Part shown: positions 1 to 5,413 of the stretch, piece by piece
How the letters are laid out: every line of letters begins with the position of its first letter
How positions within the stretch are numbered: position 1 is the first letter of the stretch
Origin: Phycisphaerales bacterium
GTDB taxonomy: Bacteria; Planctomycetota; Phycisphaerae; Tepidisphaerales; Tepidisphaeraceae
Length of the DNA stretch: 6,863 nt
Reading direction: 5' to 3'
Assembly (NCBI GenBank): GCA_028288875.1
Contig: JAQGHK010000692.1
Location: 1 to 6,863 of the forward strand
Notes under the pieces: model-generated
The model's input: only the letters and a program-made list of their open reading frames with translations
Databases searched by the model: none
Told to the model about the DNA's origin: nothing
Position numbers and translations under genes: made by a program

Positions 1-189
1 AACTTTGCCGTCAATGTCGTTCTCCGCCGCCGCGGACGCCACGTGGTGCTTACGGCTCGCGTGCAGGACAAACGCGGCGATTTCGAAATCCGAACCAAGT
101 GCTCGACGCTCGTCGACGCCTTCCACGAAATCGCCCGCACCCTGACGTCGCGGCTGCATGATCAGCTGCTGGTCAAAGCGTTGGCCTGA
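1..189 (+). CDS. 3' end of a gene, possibly a ribosome hibernation factor (HPF/RaiA-like)
   Basis: An open frame runs from the first base to a TGA at 187-189 and gives the last 62 residues of a protein whose start lies outside the window. Codon third positions are strongly G/C, as in the other genes here, which supports real coding. The residues suggest two beta strands (VNVVLRRRGRHVV and LTARVQDKRGDFEIRTK) followed by an amphipathic helix (DAFHEIARTLTSRLHDQLL). That order, with paired strands and then a helix ending in a QL near the C-terminus, resembles the end of the small HPF/RaiA (YfiA) proteins that bind the 30S subunit and silence ribosomes in slow growth. The match is by topology and a few residues only, with no diagnostic motif. 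The coding call is fairly safe; the function is tentative and a generic small alpha/beta protein is possible. Confidence 0.6.
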   Translation, partial: NFAVNVVLRRRGRHVVLTARVQDKRGDFEIRTKCSTLVDAFHEIARTLTSRLHDQLLVKALA

Positions 190-212
190 CCCTTCCCTGA
201 TCAAAATGCAAC

Positions 213-242
213 GGGCGTAGGACGCATCTGCGTCCTACGCCC
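213..242. terminator. Perfect hairpin between convergent genes, probable bidirectional terminator
   Basis: The arms GGGCGTAGGACGCA (213-226) and TGCGTCCTACGCCC (229-242) are perfectly complementary over 14 bp, with only TC between them (in practice 13 bp and a 4-nt loop). It lies 23 nt past the stop of the plus-strand gene and 60 nt past the stop of the minus-strand histone-like gene, so it could end both transcripts. No proper U tract follows on the plus strand. On the minus strand a TTTT run begins about six bases after the stem. It could instead be a dispersed palindromic repeat. Confidence 0.55.
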
Positions 243-263
243 GATTGATTGGTTCAAGTTGGA

Positions 264-283
264 TCGCCCCGCAAAGCGGGCGA
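264..283. terminator. Short GC hairpin downstream of the histone-like gene
   Basis: TCGCCCCGC (264-272) and GCGGGCGA (276-283) pair over eight bases with one bulged C and an AAA loop (TTT on the minus strand). It begins 19 nt after the stop codon of the minus-strand histone-like gene and precedes the stronger hairpin at 213-242. It probably forms part of that gene's 3' untranslated region. There is no U tract, so a stabilising or termination role is only suggested. Confidence 0.35.
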
Positions 284-302
284 CCCGACGAACTGACTTT
301 TG

Positions 303-779
303 TTATTTCTTCGCTTCGTGATTGATCCCGATCGCTGATTCAACGGTCGGGATCGCGGACTTTACAACGTGGGCGACAACGCTCGCGGCGGCGCCGGCAG
401 CCGTGACGGCGTCGGACGCCAGGGTTTTGATTTCCTGACCCAGCGTGTGTTTCTTCGCCGTGCGACGGGCCGGGCCCTTGCGCTTGGCCGGCGCGGCGGC
501 TTTCTTGGCGGCCTTCACGACCTTGCCGACAGTGGCCTTCACGCGCTTCGTGACGGTGGCCGCGCCCTTCTTCAACGCAGCCTTCTTCGCCGCGACAGCC
601 TTCTTCACGGCCTTGGCTTTCCTGACGACCTTCTTCACGATCGGCTTCTTGGCCACGCTCTTTTTCGCGACGGCTTTCTTGACCACCTTGCGAAGAGGCG
701 GAAGTTTCGATGCTGATTTCGCAGGGGCTTTTGCCGGGCTGCGTTTGCTGCCGGCGGATTTCGATACGGAACGGGCCAT
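303..779 (-). CDS. Histone H1-like, lysine/alanine-rich DNA-binding protein
   Basis: This encodes a 158-residue, very basic protein with about 36 lysines (23%), nearly all in residues 7-110, arranged in AKKA, VAKK and VKKAV repeats with scattered proline and serine. This is the composition of the C-terminal tail of histone H1 and of bacterial H1-like proteins such as chlamydial Hc1/Hc2 and AlgP-type tails, which bind and compact DNA without sequence specificity. From about residue 111 the character changes: residues 119-150 are almost uncharged, rich in alanine and valine (LASDAVTAAGAAASVVAHVV), and predicted helical. The ATG at 777-779 is preferred because GGAG (786-789) sits six bases upstream; the frame stays open to 872, but that extension has no ribosome site and is not lysine-rich. 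It starts 93 nt downstream of the pilin-like gene and may have its own promoter. The low-complexity sequence makes family assignment approximate. Confidence 0.82.
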   Translation of the reverse strand: MARSVSKSAGSKRSPAKAPAKSASKLPPLRKVVKKAVAKKSVAKKPIVKKVVRKAKAVKKAVAAKKAALKKGAATVTKRVKATVGKVVKAAKKAAAPAKRKGPARRTAKKHTLGQEIKTLASDAVTAAGAAASVVAHVVKSAIPTVESAIGINHEAKK

Positions 780-821
780 GAGAATCTCCGAGGTCGGGAA
801 CGAGTAAACGATGCGGGGGCG

Positions 822-851
822 ACTGTAGCGCGTTTGCCGGCGCGCCGCCAA
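822..851 (-). promoter_or_regulatory. Candidate promoter of the histone-like gene
   Basis: Read on the minus strand, TTGGCG (846-851) and TACAGT (822-827) are separated by 18 bp, an acceptable sigma-70-type layout with four matches to consensus in each box. The -10 box ends 42 nt before the ATG at 779, which leaves room for the GGAG ribosome site. Chance matches of this quality are common, so this is a suggestion. Confidence 0.3.
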
Positions 852-872
852 CATCGGGCACTGCTGAGACAT

Positions 873-2732
873 TCACGGCATGACCAGATCGTCGTTCGGC
901 ACAAGTGAGTAAAACTTCTCGCCCCACTCGAATGCCGGCGCGACGGTGTCATACACACTCTTGGTTTCGCAGTGGCCGTCGACATAGAGGAAGTTCGTCA
1001 GCCGGCGATCGGGATAGCCTTTCTTCGCGCCGTGGTTTCGACCCACGAGGTCGAGGCGGGTGTGGGTGGCGTCGTAGACACTGTTCGGATCGGCATCGAG
1101 ATCCTTGGCGACGGTCGGCCGATACTTGCTGCCGACTTCCATCAGGTACATGTCGACTTCCCCGCCGAGGCCAACAAAGCCGCTGATCGGGCGGTGGCTC
1201 ATGCACCACCCCTGGCTCGCGTTGCCGTAGCTGATGGCCGTCGCGTTATCGATCATTTCCATGGCGAGAATGGTGCCGGAGGAATTGGCGACTTCGGTGG
1301 CTTTCACGAAGCGGTAGATGCGCGGGCTATCGAAGCTGGCAGCCACAAACTTGTTGCGCGGGCAGAGCGATTCGTTGACGCTGTACGCCAGCCGCGGGGC
1401 CTGCTGATCGACGACGACGTCGGTCGGGCAGGTCTGGCCGGGGTCGCGATTTTCGGGCGGCGTATTCGTCGGCGGCAGCCCGCCCTGCCGCATGGCCGGG
1501 CAGAGGAACGCCTTCTGGCCCACGCTGCCGCTGCCCATTGCCCCGGTGCCGTAAAGGTAGCTGCTCCAGTGGATGTAGCCGGCCGTCACCGTGGTCGGCG
1601 TTTGCACGCCCCCTTCGATCTTGTGACCAATGTAAAGATACGCCGGCGGAAACGTGTTCCGGTTCTGCTGCAGGTAGAGCATCATCCCCTGCCCGATGCT
1701 GCGGAGATTGGCCGAGCAGGCAATGGTGTCGGCCGACCGGCGGGCGCCGATCAGCGCGGGCAGCAGTACGGCCAGCAGGATGCCGATCACGCCGATGACC
1801 ACCAGCAACTCGATCAACGAAAACGCTTTCGGGTGCCCGCGGCGGACGGTGGGGTAAAACTCGCCAGCATAATCCTTCTTCTCCTGGGCGGCCTGCGGTG
1901 CGGCGGCGACCGGCAGGGTTTCCAGCGGTTTGGTCGCGCCTGCCGGCGAGCCCTTGCCATTCAGGTTGTAGGCGTGCGTATCCTCGTCGACCGCGTCAGC
2001 GGCAAGACGGGCGGCCAAGTCGTTGCCGAAGGCATCGACGTCGCTCAGGTCGCGGTCCTGCGTGGCAACGGGCGCTCCCGCCGACGTCACCCGCGTCCCG
2101 GCCAAAAGATCGGCCGCGGCCTGCTCGTCGGCCGTGCGGCGGGTCAGCAGTGACCCGGCAAAACCGATAGCCACCGCGCCGGCGAGCACCGGCAGGTCAA
2201 AGCGGTAAAAGTCGGTCGTCCACCACGCCTGTTTGTATTTGAACGCGGGGTTGGCGGCCCGGAGGAAGTCGAAGCATTCCATGGCCGACCGCCACTGGCG
2301 GCTGGGGCGAAGCTCGATCGCACTGAGGGCGGCGTCCGCGGCGGCACTGAGGCGTTCGTTGTAAGCGGCGGCGGCCCCGGTGTAGCGGGCATTGTATTTC
2401 CGGCCGAACTCGACTTTGTCGCGTAGCTCCTTCTCCGTCAGCATCGGCTCGCCCGCAAAGGCATAGCCGGCCGACGACTGACCGTCGACGCTGTAACCAA
2501 AGCGGATCAGCCGCACGCCGTCGTGCGGCGGGTAGAGCACTAAGTTATTGATCGATTCGTCGGCAGTGTTGCCGGCGTAGAGGGCGACGACCAGGCGGTC
2601 GTTCGTCAGCCGGGTGCCGTTAGCCGGGATGCCGGGCTCGGGGAGAAGGATGGCGATTGCCAAGCCGACGCCGCCGCCGAGGATCGTCCAGACCAGGCAT
2701 TTCCACCACACCAGTCGCCCCGGGATGCGCAT
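873..2732 (-). CDS. Membrane-anchored protein with an internal prepilin-type motif and pilin-like C-terminal domain
   Basis: This encodes 619 residues from the ATG at 2732. Residues 6-30 form a membrane helix (LVWWKCLVWTILGGGVGLAI). A probably extracytoplasmic region follows to about 175, then a second hydrophobic helix at about 180-196 (LPVLAGAVAIGFAGSLL), then an acidic, alanine-rich linker. At 304-328 stands a prepilin N-methylation signature: basic RRGHPKA, then FSLIE and a long hydrophobic helix ending in LLPALIGARRSA. The remaining ~290 residues resemble planctomycete type II pseudopilin-like proteins (CSANLRSIGQGM after the helix, FLCPAM, and a late NHG...LYVDGH similar to the H-x-DG motif). 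Normally this signature is within about 30 residues of the N-terminus, so its internal position is odd. The residue before F is Ala, not the usual Gly. An earlier TTG at 2768 would add 12 basic residues; neither start has a Shine-Dalgarno site. Function beyond a pilin-like surface protein is unknown. Confidence 0.78.
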   Translation of the reverse strand: MRIPGRLVWWKCLVWTILGGGVGLAIAILLPEPGIPANGTRLTNDRLVVALYAGNTADESINNLVLYPPHDGVRLIRFGYSVDGQSSAGYAFAGEPMLTEKELRDKVEFGRKYNARYTGAAAAYNERLSAAADAALSAIELRPSRQWRSAMECFDFLRAANPAFKYKQAWWTTDFYRFDLPVLAGAVAIGFAGSLLTRRTADEQAAADLLAGTRVTSAGAPVATQDRDLSDVDAFGNDLAARLAADAVDEDTHAYNLNGKGSPAGATKPLETLPVAAAPQAAQEKKDYAGEFYPTVRRGHPKAFSLIELLVVIGVIGILLAVLLPALIGARRSADTIACSANLRSIGQGMMLYLQQNRNTFPPAYLYIGHKIEGGVQTPTTVTAGYIHWSSYLYGTGAMGSGSVGQKAFLCPAMRQGGLPPTNTPPENRDPGQTCPTDVVVDQQAPRLAYSVNESLCPRNKFVAASFDSPRIYRFVKATEVANSSGTILAMEMIDNATAISYGNASQGWCMSHRPISGFVGLGGEVDMYLMEVGSKYRPTVAKDLDADPNSVYDATHTRLDLVGRNHGAKKGYPDRRLTNFLYVDGHCETKSVYDTVAPAFEWGEKFYSLVPNDDLVMP

Positions 2733-2740
2733 GGAACGGG

Positions 2741-2768
2741 AGGATAGACGTTGCCGTCTGCGTCGCAA
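2741..2768 (-). promoter_or_regulatory. Weak candidate promoter giving a near-leaderless mRNA for the pilin-like gene
   Basis: On the minus strand TTGCGA (2763-2768) and TATCCT (2741-2746) are 16 bp apart. The -10 box ends only eight bases before the ATG at 2732, so transcription from it would begin at or next to the start codon. This would fit the absence of any Shine-Dalgarno sequence. Each box matches consensus at four of six positions, so the call is weak. Confidence 0.22.
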
Positions 2769-2793
2769 TGAAAAAATGCGATTGGCCGAACGC

Positions 2794-2821
2794 AGACAGG
2801 GCCGCTGAAGCGGCCCTGTCT
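2794..2821. terminator. Perfect 12-bp hairpin after fabF, probable operon terminator
   Basis: AGACAGGGCCGC (2794-2805) and GCGGCCCTGTCT (2810-2821) pair perfectly around TGAA (TTCA on the minus strand). The hairpin lies 37 nt after the fabF stop codon and before the pilin-like gene. A smaller GGCCGC/GCGGCC hairpin (2846-2858) directly follows the fabF TAA. No U tract touches the big stem; a run of six T on the minus strand (2771-2776) begins 17 nt beyond it. The likely role is ending or trimming the fab transcript, but the missing adjacent U tract leaves room for a repeat-type palindrome. Confidence 0.5.
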
Positions 2822-2858
2822 ACGGGTATGGTTGAATATTGCTGCGGCCGCTGCGGCC

Positions 2859-4100
2859 TTAGATCTTCTTGAGCAGCAGGCTGGCGTTGTGGCCGCCGAA
2901 GCCGAAGCTGTTGCTCAGGGCGTATTTGATCTGCAGATCCTTGGCCTTGTGCGGGGTGTAGTCCAGATCGCACTCGTCATCCGGATCGTCCAGATTGATC
3001 GTCGGCGGGATCATGTTCTTCACGACCGACATCGTGGCGAAGATGGCTTCGATGCCGCCGCTGGCGCCCAGCAGGTGGCCGAGCTGGCTTTTGGTGCTGG
3101 ACAGGGCCAGCCGCTTGGCGTGCTCGCCGAAGGTGCGTTTGACGGCCTTGGTCTCGGCGACATCACCCAGGCCCGTGCTGGTGCCGTGGGCGTTGATGTA
3201 GGCGATCTCGTCCTTATTGATGCCCGCGTCGGCGATGGCGAAATCCATCGCCATGCTGGCCCCTTCACCATCGGCACACGGGGCGGTGATGTGGTTGGCG
3301 TCGGCGCTCATGCCGTAGCCCGCCAGTTCGACGTAGATCTTGGCGCCGCGGGCCTTGGCGTGCTCGTATTCCTCAAGAATTACGACGCCGGCGCCTTCGC
3401 CCATGACAAAGCCGTCACGGCCTTTGTCCCAGGGACGGCTGGCGGCGGCGGGATCGTCATTGCGGGTCGACAAAGCGCGGGCCGCGATAAAGCTGGCCAG
3501 GCCGAGCCGGCACAGGGCCGCCTCGCTGCCGCCGGCGATCATCACGTCGGCCTTGCCGTATTCGATGAGTTTGCCGGCATCGCCGATGGCGTTGGAACCG
3601 GTCGCACACGCGGTCACGACGGCGGTGTTCGGGCCCTTGATGCCAAAGCGGATGCTCACGTTGCCACTGGCCGCGTTGACCATCAGCCGCGGGACCGTGA
3701 ACGGGCTGACGCGCGTCACGTTGCGGCTGTTGAGGATCTGGTTTTGTTCTTCGAGGGTTTCAATACCGCCGATGCCCGACCCGATGAGGACGCCGCACTG
3801 GTACGGGTCTTCCTTCGAGAAATCGATGCCGGAGTCTTTAACCGCCGACACCGCGGCCGCGAGGCCGAACTGGCCGAAACGGTCAAGCCGGCGGGCTTCC
3901 TTGACGTCGACGCCGTAGTTGCCGACATCGAACTTCGTGCACTCGCCGCCGAAGCGGACGGGGAAATCGTCGAGATTAAAGCGCGTGACCGCGCCGATCC
4001 CGCTCTGCCCGGCGCAGAGCTTGTCCCAGACTTCGTCGACGTTCTCGCCGAGGCTGGTGACGAGACCCATACCGGTGATAACTACGCGGCGTTGCTTCAT
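2859..4100 (-). CDS. fabF: 3-oxoacyl-[acyl-carrier-protein] synthase II
   Basis: This is the condensing enzyme that elongates fatty acyl-ACP chains in the cytoplasm: it joins malonyl-ACP to acyl-ACP, releasing CO2 and giving 3-oxoacyl-ACP. The 413-residue length matches FabF exactly. It begins MKQRRVVITGMGLVTSLG, as the family does. The catalytic cysteine is Cys165 in VTACATGSNAIG, with His305 in NAHGTSTGLGD, Lys337 in SSTKSQLGH and His342 in the same block. The glycine-rich NSFGFGGHN loop is at 397-405. All active-site residues of the Cys-His-His class are present, which sets it apart from FabH (Cys-His-Asn). It is the last gene of the fab cluster, 96 nt after acpP. The ATG has no Shine-Dalgarno site; instead, a long palindrome ends eight bases upstream. 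Identification is near certain. FabB is less likely given the acpP-fabF order. Confidence 0.97.
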   Translation of the reverse strand: MKQRRVVITGMGLVTSLGENVDEVWDKLCAGQSGIGAVTRFNLDDFPVRFGGECTKFDVGNYGVDVKEARRLDRFGQFGLAAAVSAVKDSGIDFSKEDPYQCGVLIGSGIGGIETLEEQNQILNSRNVTRVSPFTVPRLMVNAASGNVSIRFGIKGPNTAVVTACATGSNAIGDAGKLIEYGKADVMIAGGSEAALCRLGLASFIAARALSTRNDDPAAASRPWDKGRDGFVMGEGAGVVILEEYEHAKARGAKIYVELAGYGMSADANHITAPCADGEGASMAMDFAIADAGINKDEIAYINAHGTSTGLGDVAETKAVKRTFGEHAKRLALSSTKSQLGHLLGASGGIEAIFATMSVVKNMIPPTINLDDPDDECDLDYTPHKAKDLQIKYALSNSFGFGGHNASLLLKKI

Positions 4101-4108
4101 GCGGGGGA

Positions 4109-4191
4109 AGCTGGTGGCTGGTAGCTATTGGCTGGTAGCTAAAGACCAGCATGTGTCTTCGCTACCCGCTACTAGCCACCCGCTACCAGCT
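4109..4191. repeat. 83-bp imperfect palindrome built of GCTGGTAGC-like units between acpP and fabF
   Basis: The left arm 4109-4139 and right arm 4161-4191 are each 31 nt and complementary at 25 positions, around a 21-nt middle that can itself form a 5-bp stem (AAGAC 4142-4146, GTCTT 4155-4159). The left arm contains a direct repeat, GGCTGGTAGCTA, at 4116-4127 and 4130-4141. The right arm is made of related GCTACC/AGCCACC units. It fills nearly all of the gap between the acpP stop and the fabF start. Its sequence is unrelated to the two GTAG/CTAC elements further right. It is probably a dispersed intergenic repeat, or an RNA structure in the fab message. Confidence 0.7.
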
Positions 4192-4196
4192 CTTTC

Positions 4197-4436
4197 TTAC
4201 TTCGTGCCGTGCTCTTTGATGTAATCGATCGCCTGGCCGACGGTCTGAATCTTTTCAGCCTCTTCGTCGGGGATGGAGAGTTCGAATTCGTCCTCGAACT
4301 CCATGACGAGCTCGACGGTATCGAGCGAGTCGGCGTTGAGGTCGTTGATGAAGTGGGTTTCGCGGGTGATTTCACCCTTGTCCACACCCATCTGTTCGCT
4401 CACGATCTCAATGACCTTCGTTTCGATGTCGTCCAT
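4197..4436 (-). CDS. acpP: Acyl carrier protein
   Basis: This is the small acidic protein that carries growing acyl chains as thioesters on a phosphopantetheine arm and delivers them to every enzyme of the cluster. It is 79 residues, the usual length. The attachment serine is Ser37 in the invariant DSL motif (NDLNADSLDTVELVM), preceded by the typical helix I (IETKVIEIVSEQMGV) and followed by the acidic recognition helix II (VELVMEFEDEFELSIPDEEAEKI). The ATG at 4436 is chosen because AAGGA (4444-4448) sits seven bases upstream and the protein then begins as ACPs do; the frame is open to 4538, but that extension would cover the promoter. It lies between fabG and fabF, the standard position. A strong promoter of its own just upstream fits the high demand for ACP relative to the enzymes. 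Confidence 0.97.
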   Translation of the reverse strand: MDDIETKVIEIVSEQMGVDKGEITRETHFINDLNADSLDTVELVMEFEDEFELSIPDEEAEKIQTVGQAIDYIKEHGTK

Positions 4437-4490
4437 GATGCTTTCCTTCACCTGATAAAAGCCCAAGGCCCACGGCCCGGGGAATCGCAA

Positions 4491-4519
4491 ACTATAGCGG
4501 GCGGGGCCGGCAATGCCAA
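4491..4519 (-). promoter_or_regulatory. Near-consensus sigma-70-type promoter for acpP
   Basis: On the minus strand, TTGGCA (4514-4519) and TATAGT (4491-4496) are separated by exactly 17 bp. Each hexamer differs from consensus (TTGACA, TATAAT) at one position. The predicted start near 4484 leaves a leader of about 48 nt that includes the AAGGA ribosome site at 4444-4448. It lies entirely in the 106-bp fabG-acpP gap. It would let acpP and fabF be transcribed above the level of the upstream genes. It is the best promoter match seen in the window. Confidence 0.65.
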
Positions 4520-4542
4520 CCAACCGCGACCGCACCAATGCC

Positions 4543-5283
4543 CTACATGACCATCCCGCCGTCCACGCAAATTACTTGGCCGGTAACGTAACTGGCGGCT
4601 TCGGAGGACAAAAACGCGACGACGGCCGCGATTTCGTCCACTTGGCCGAACCGGCGGAGCGGAATCAGGTCTTTGACCTTCAATTTGATGACATCCGGCA
4701 GCACGTCGGTCATGTCCGTCTGGATGAACCCGGGGGCCACCACGTTGACGGTCACGCCCTTGCCGGCCAGTTCCTTGGCGATGGTCTTGCTCAGCCCGAT
4801 CAGACCGGCCTTGCTGGCGGCATAATTGGCCTGCCCCGCATTGCCGACGACGCCGCTGACGCTGCCGATATTCACGATCCGGCCGCCGCTCTTGCTCCGC
4901 ATCAGATAGCGGGCGGCGGTGCGCATGATCACGAAGGCGCTCTTCAAGTTCGTATTGATAACCGTATCGAAATCTTCGTCGTCCATCCGCAGGAACAGGC
5001 CATCTTTGGTGATGCCGGCGTTATTGACCAGGATATCGAGCCGGCCGTGGGCTTCGCAGACCTTCTCGACGGCGTCGGGAATGGCCTTCACGTTGCTGAG
5101 GTCCAGTTCCAGCGCCTCGGCGCTGCCGCCGGCGGCTTTGATCTCTTCCACGACGGCGGCCAGCTTTTCAGCGCCACGGGCGGCGGCGACGACGTGCACG
5201 CCATTGCGGGCGATGTGCTTGGCGATGGCCGCCCCAATGCCGCGGGACCCGCCGGTGACGATGGCGACGCGTTTATCTGTCAT
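4543..5283 (-). CDS. fabG: 3-oxoacyl-[acyl-carrier-protein] reductase
   Basis: This is an NADPH-dependent short-chain dehydrogenase that reduces 3-oxoacyl-ACP to 3-hydroxyacyl-ACP, the first reduction of each elongation round. Its 246 residues match FabG. The Rossmann nucleotide loop is TGGSRGIG at 10-17, the NNAG motif is at 87-90 and the active-site Asn is Asn112. The catalytic Ser141, Tyr154 and Lys158 have the family's 13- and 4-residue spacings (NIGSVSG, then QANYAASKAG). The C-terminal PGFIQTDM and VTGQVICVDGGM segments are typical. The start ATG at 5283 has AAGGA (5291-5295) seven bases upstream, the same arrangement as acpP. It lies between fabD and acpP, which separates it from the many other SDR proteins that share these motifs. 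The 130-nt gap to fabD holds a REP-like element that ends 59 nt before this start and leaves its ribosome site intact. Confidence 0.96.
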   Translation of the reverse strand: MTDKRVAIVTGGSRGIGAAIAKHIARNGVHVVAAARGAEKLAAVVEEIKAAGGSAEALELDLSNVKAIPDAVEKVCEAHGRLDILVNNAGITKDGLFLRMDDEDFDTVINTNLKSAFVIMRTAARYLMRSKSGGRIVNIGSVSGVVGNAGQANYAASKAGLIGLSKTIAKELAGKGVTVNVVAPGFIQTDMTDVLPDVIKLKVKDLIPLRRFGQVDEIAAVVAFLSSEAASYVTGQVICVDGGMVM

Positions 5284-5342
5284 GTTCGATTCCTTCCGAG
5301 TCTAACTGCGTCGCGGACGATACCGGCGAATGGCAGGTTTTT

Positions 5343-5412
5343 GTAGGGGCGACATACATGTCGCCCGCACCGGCCAACCCACCGAGGCGGGCGAGATGTA
5401 TCTCGCCCCTAC
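5343..5412. repeat. REPIN-like inverted doublet, copy A (fabD/fabG gap)
   Basis: The element opens with GTAG followed by a palindromic hairpin (GGGCGACAT, AC, ATGTCGCCC; 5347-5366). After a spacer it closes with a second hairpin (GGGCGAGAT, GT, ATCTCGCCC; 5389-5408) and CTAC. The whole forms a 26-bp inverted repeat (5343-5368 with 5387-5412) with two mismatches and an 18-nt centre. It begins one base after the fabD stop codon on the minus strand. GTAG plus hairpin, in inverted pairs, is the structure of REP doublets moved by RAYT-type transposases; none is encoded here, so that link is inference. A second copy is at 6339-6399. Confidence 0.8.
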
Positions 5413-5413
5413 A

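Noticed and set aside
445..807. Plus-strand Phe/Ala/Thr-rich frame resembling a membrane protein
   Set aside because: It is the reverse complement of lysine/alanine codons of the histone-like gene (AAG read as CTT, or TTC when shifted), which creates a false hydrophobic protein.
780..872. N-terminal extension of the histone-like protein to the start at 872
   Set aside because: The extra 31 residues are not lysine-rich, and the ATG at 779 has GGAG six bases upstream.
972..2153. Plus-strand open frame of 393 codons opposite the pilin-like gene
   Set aside because: The composition is that of an antisense GC-rich shadow, rich in Arg/Gly/Ala/Val, and the minus strand carries a recognisable prepilin motif.
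873..2768. Reading the pilin-like locus as two genes joined by an internal start
   Set aside because: The frame is continuous and the codons shortly before the prepilin motif contain no ATG, GTG or TTG; a sequencing error cannot be excluded but is not indicated.
2838..2858. Direct GCTGCGGCC repeat before the fabF stop as a tandem repeat
   Set aside because: Two 9-base copies of a GC-rich string are expected by chance here; the only structure worth noting is the small hairpin already mentioned with the terminator.
2832..4124. Plus-strand open frame of 430 codons opposite fabF
   Set aside because: It is a shadow of fabF in a GC-rich genome: fabF has full catalytic motifs, while this frame is a repetitive Gly/Ala/Asp/Val product with no recognisable domain.
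4437..4538. N-terminal extension of the acyl carrier protein to 4538
   Set aside because: It would overlap the promoter and the ribosome site and give an ACP far longer than normal.
4513..5346. Plus-strand open frame of 277 codons opposite fabG
   Set aside because: It is the antisense of a clear FabG with catalytic Ser-Tyr-Lys and shows no family features.
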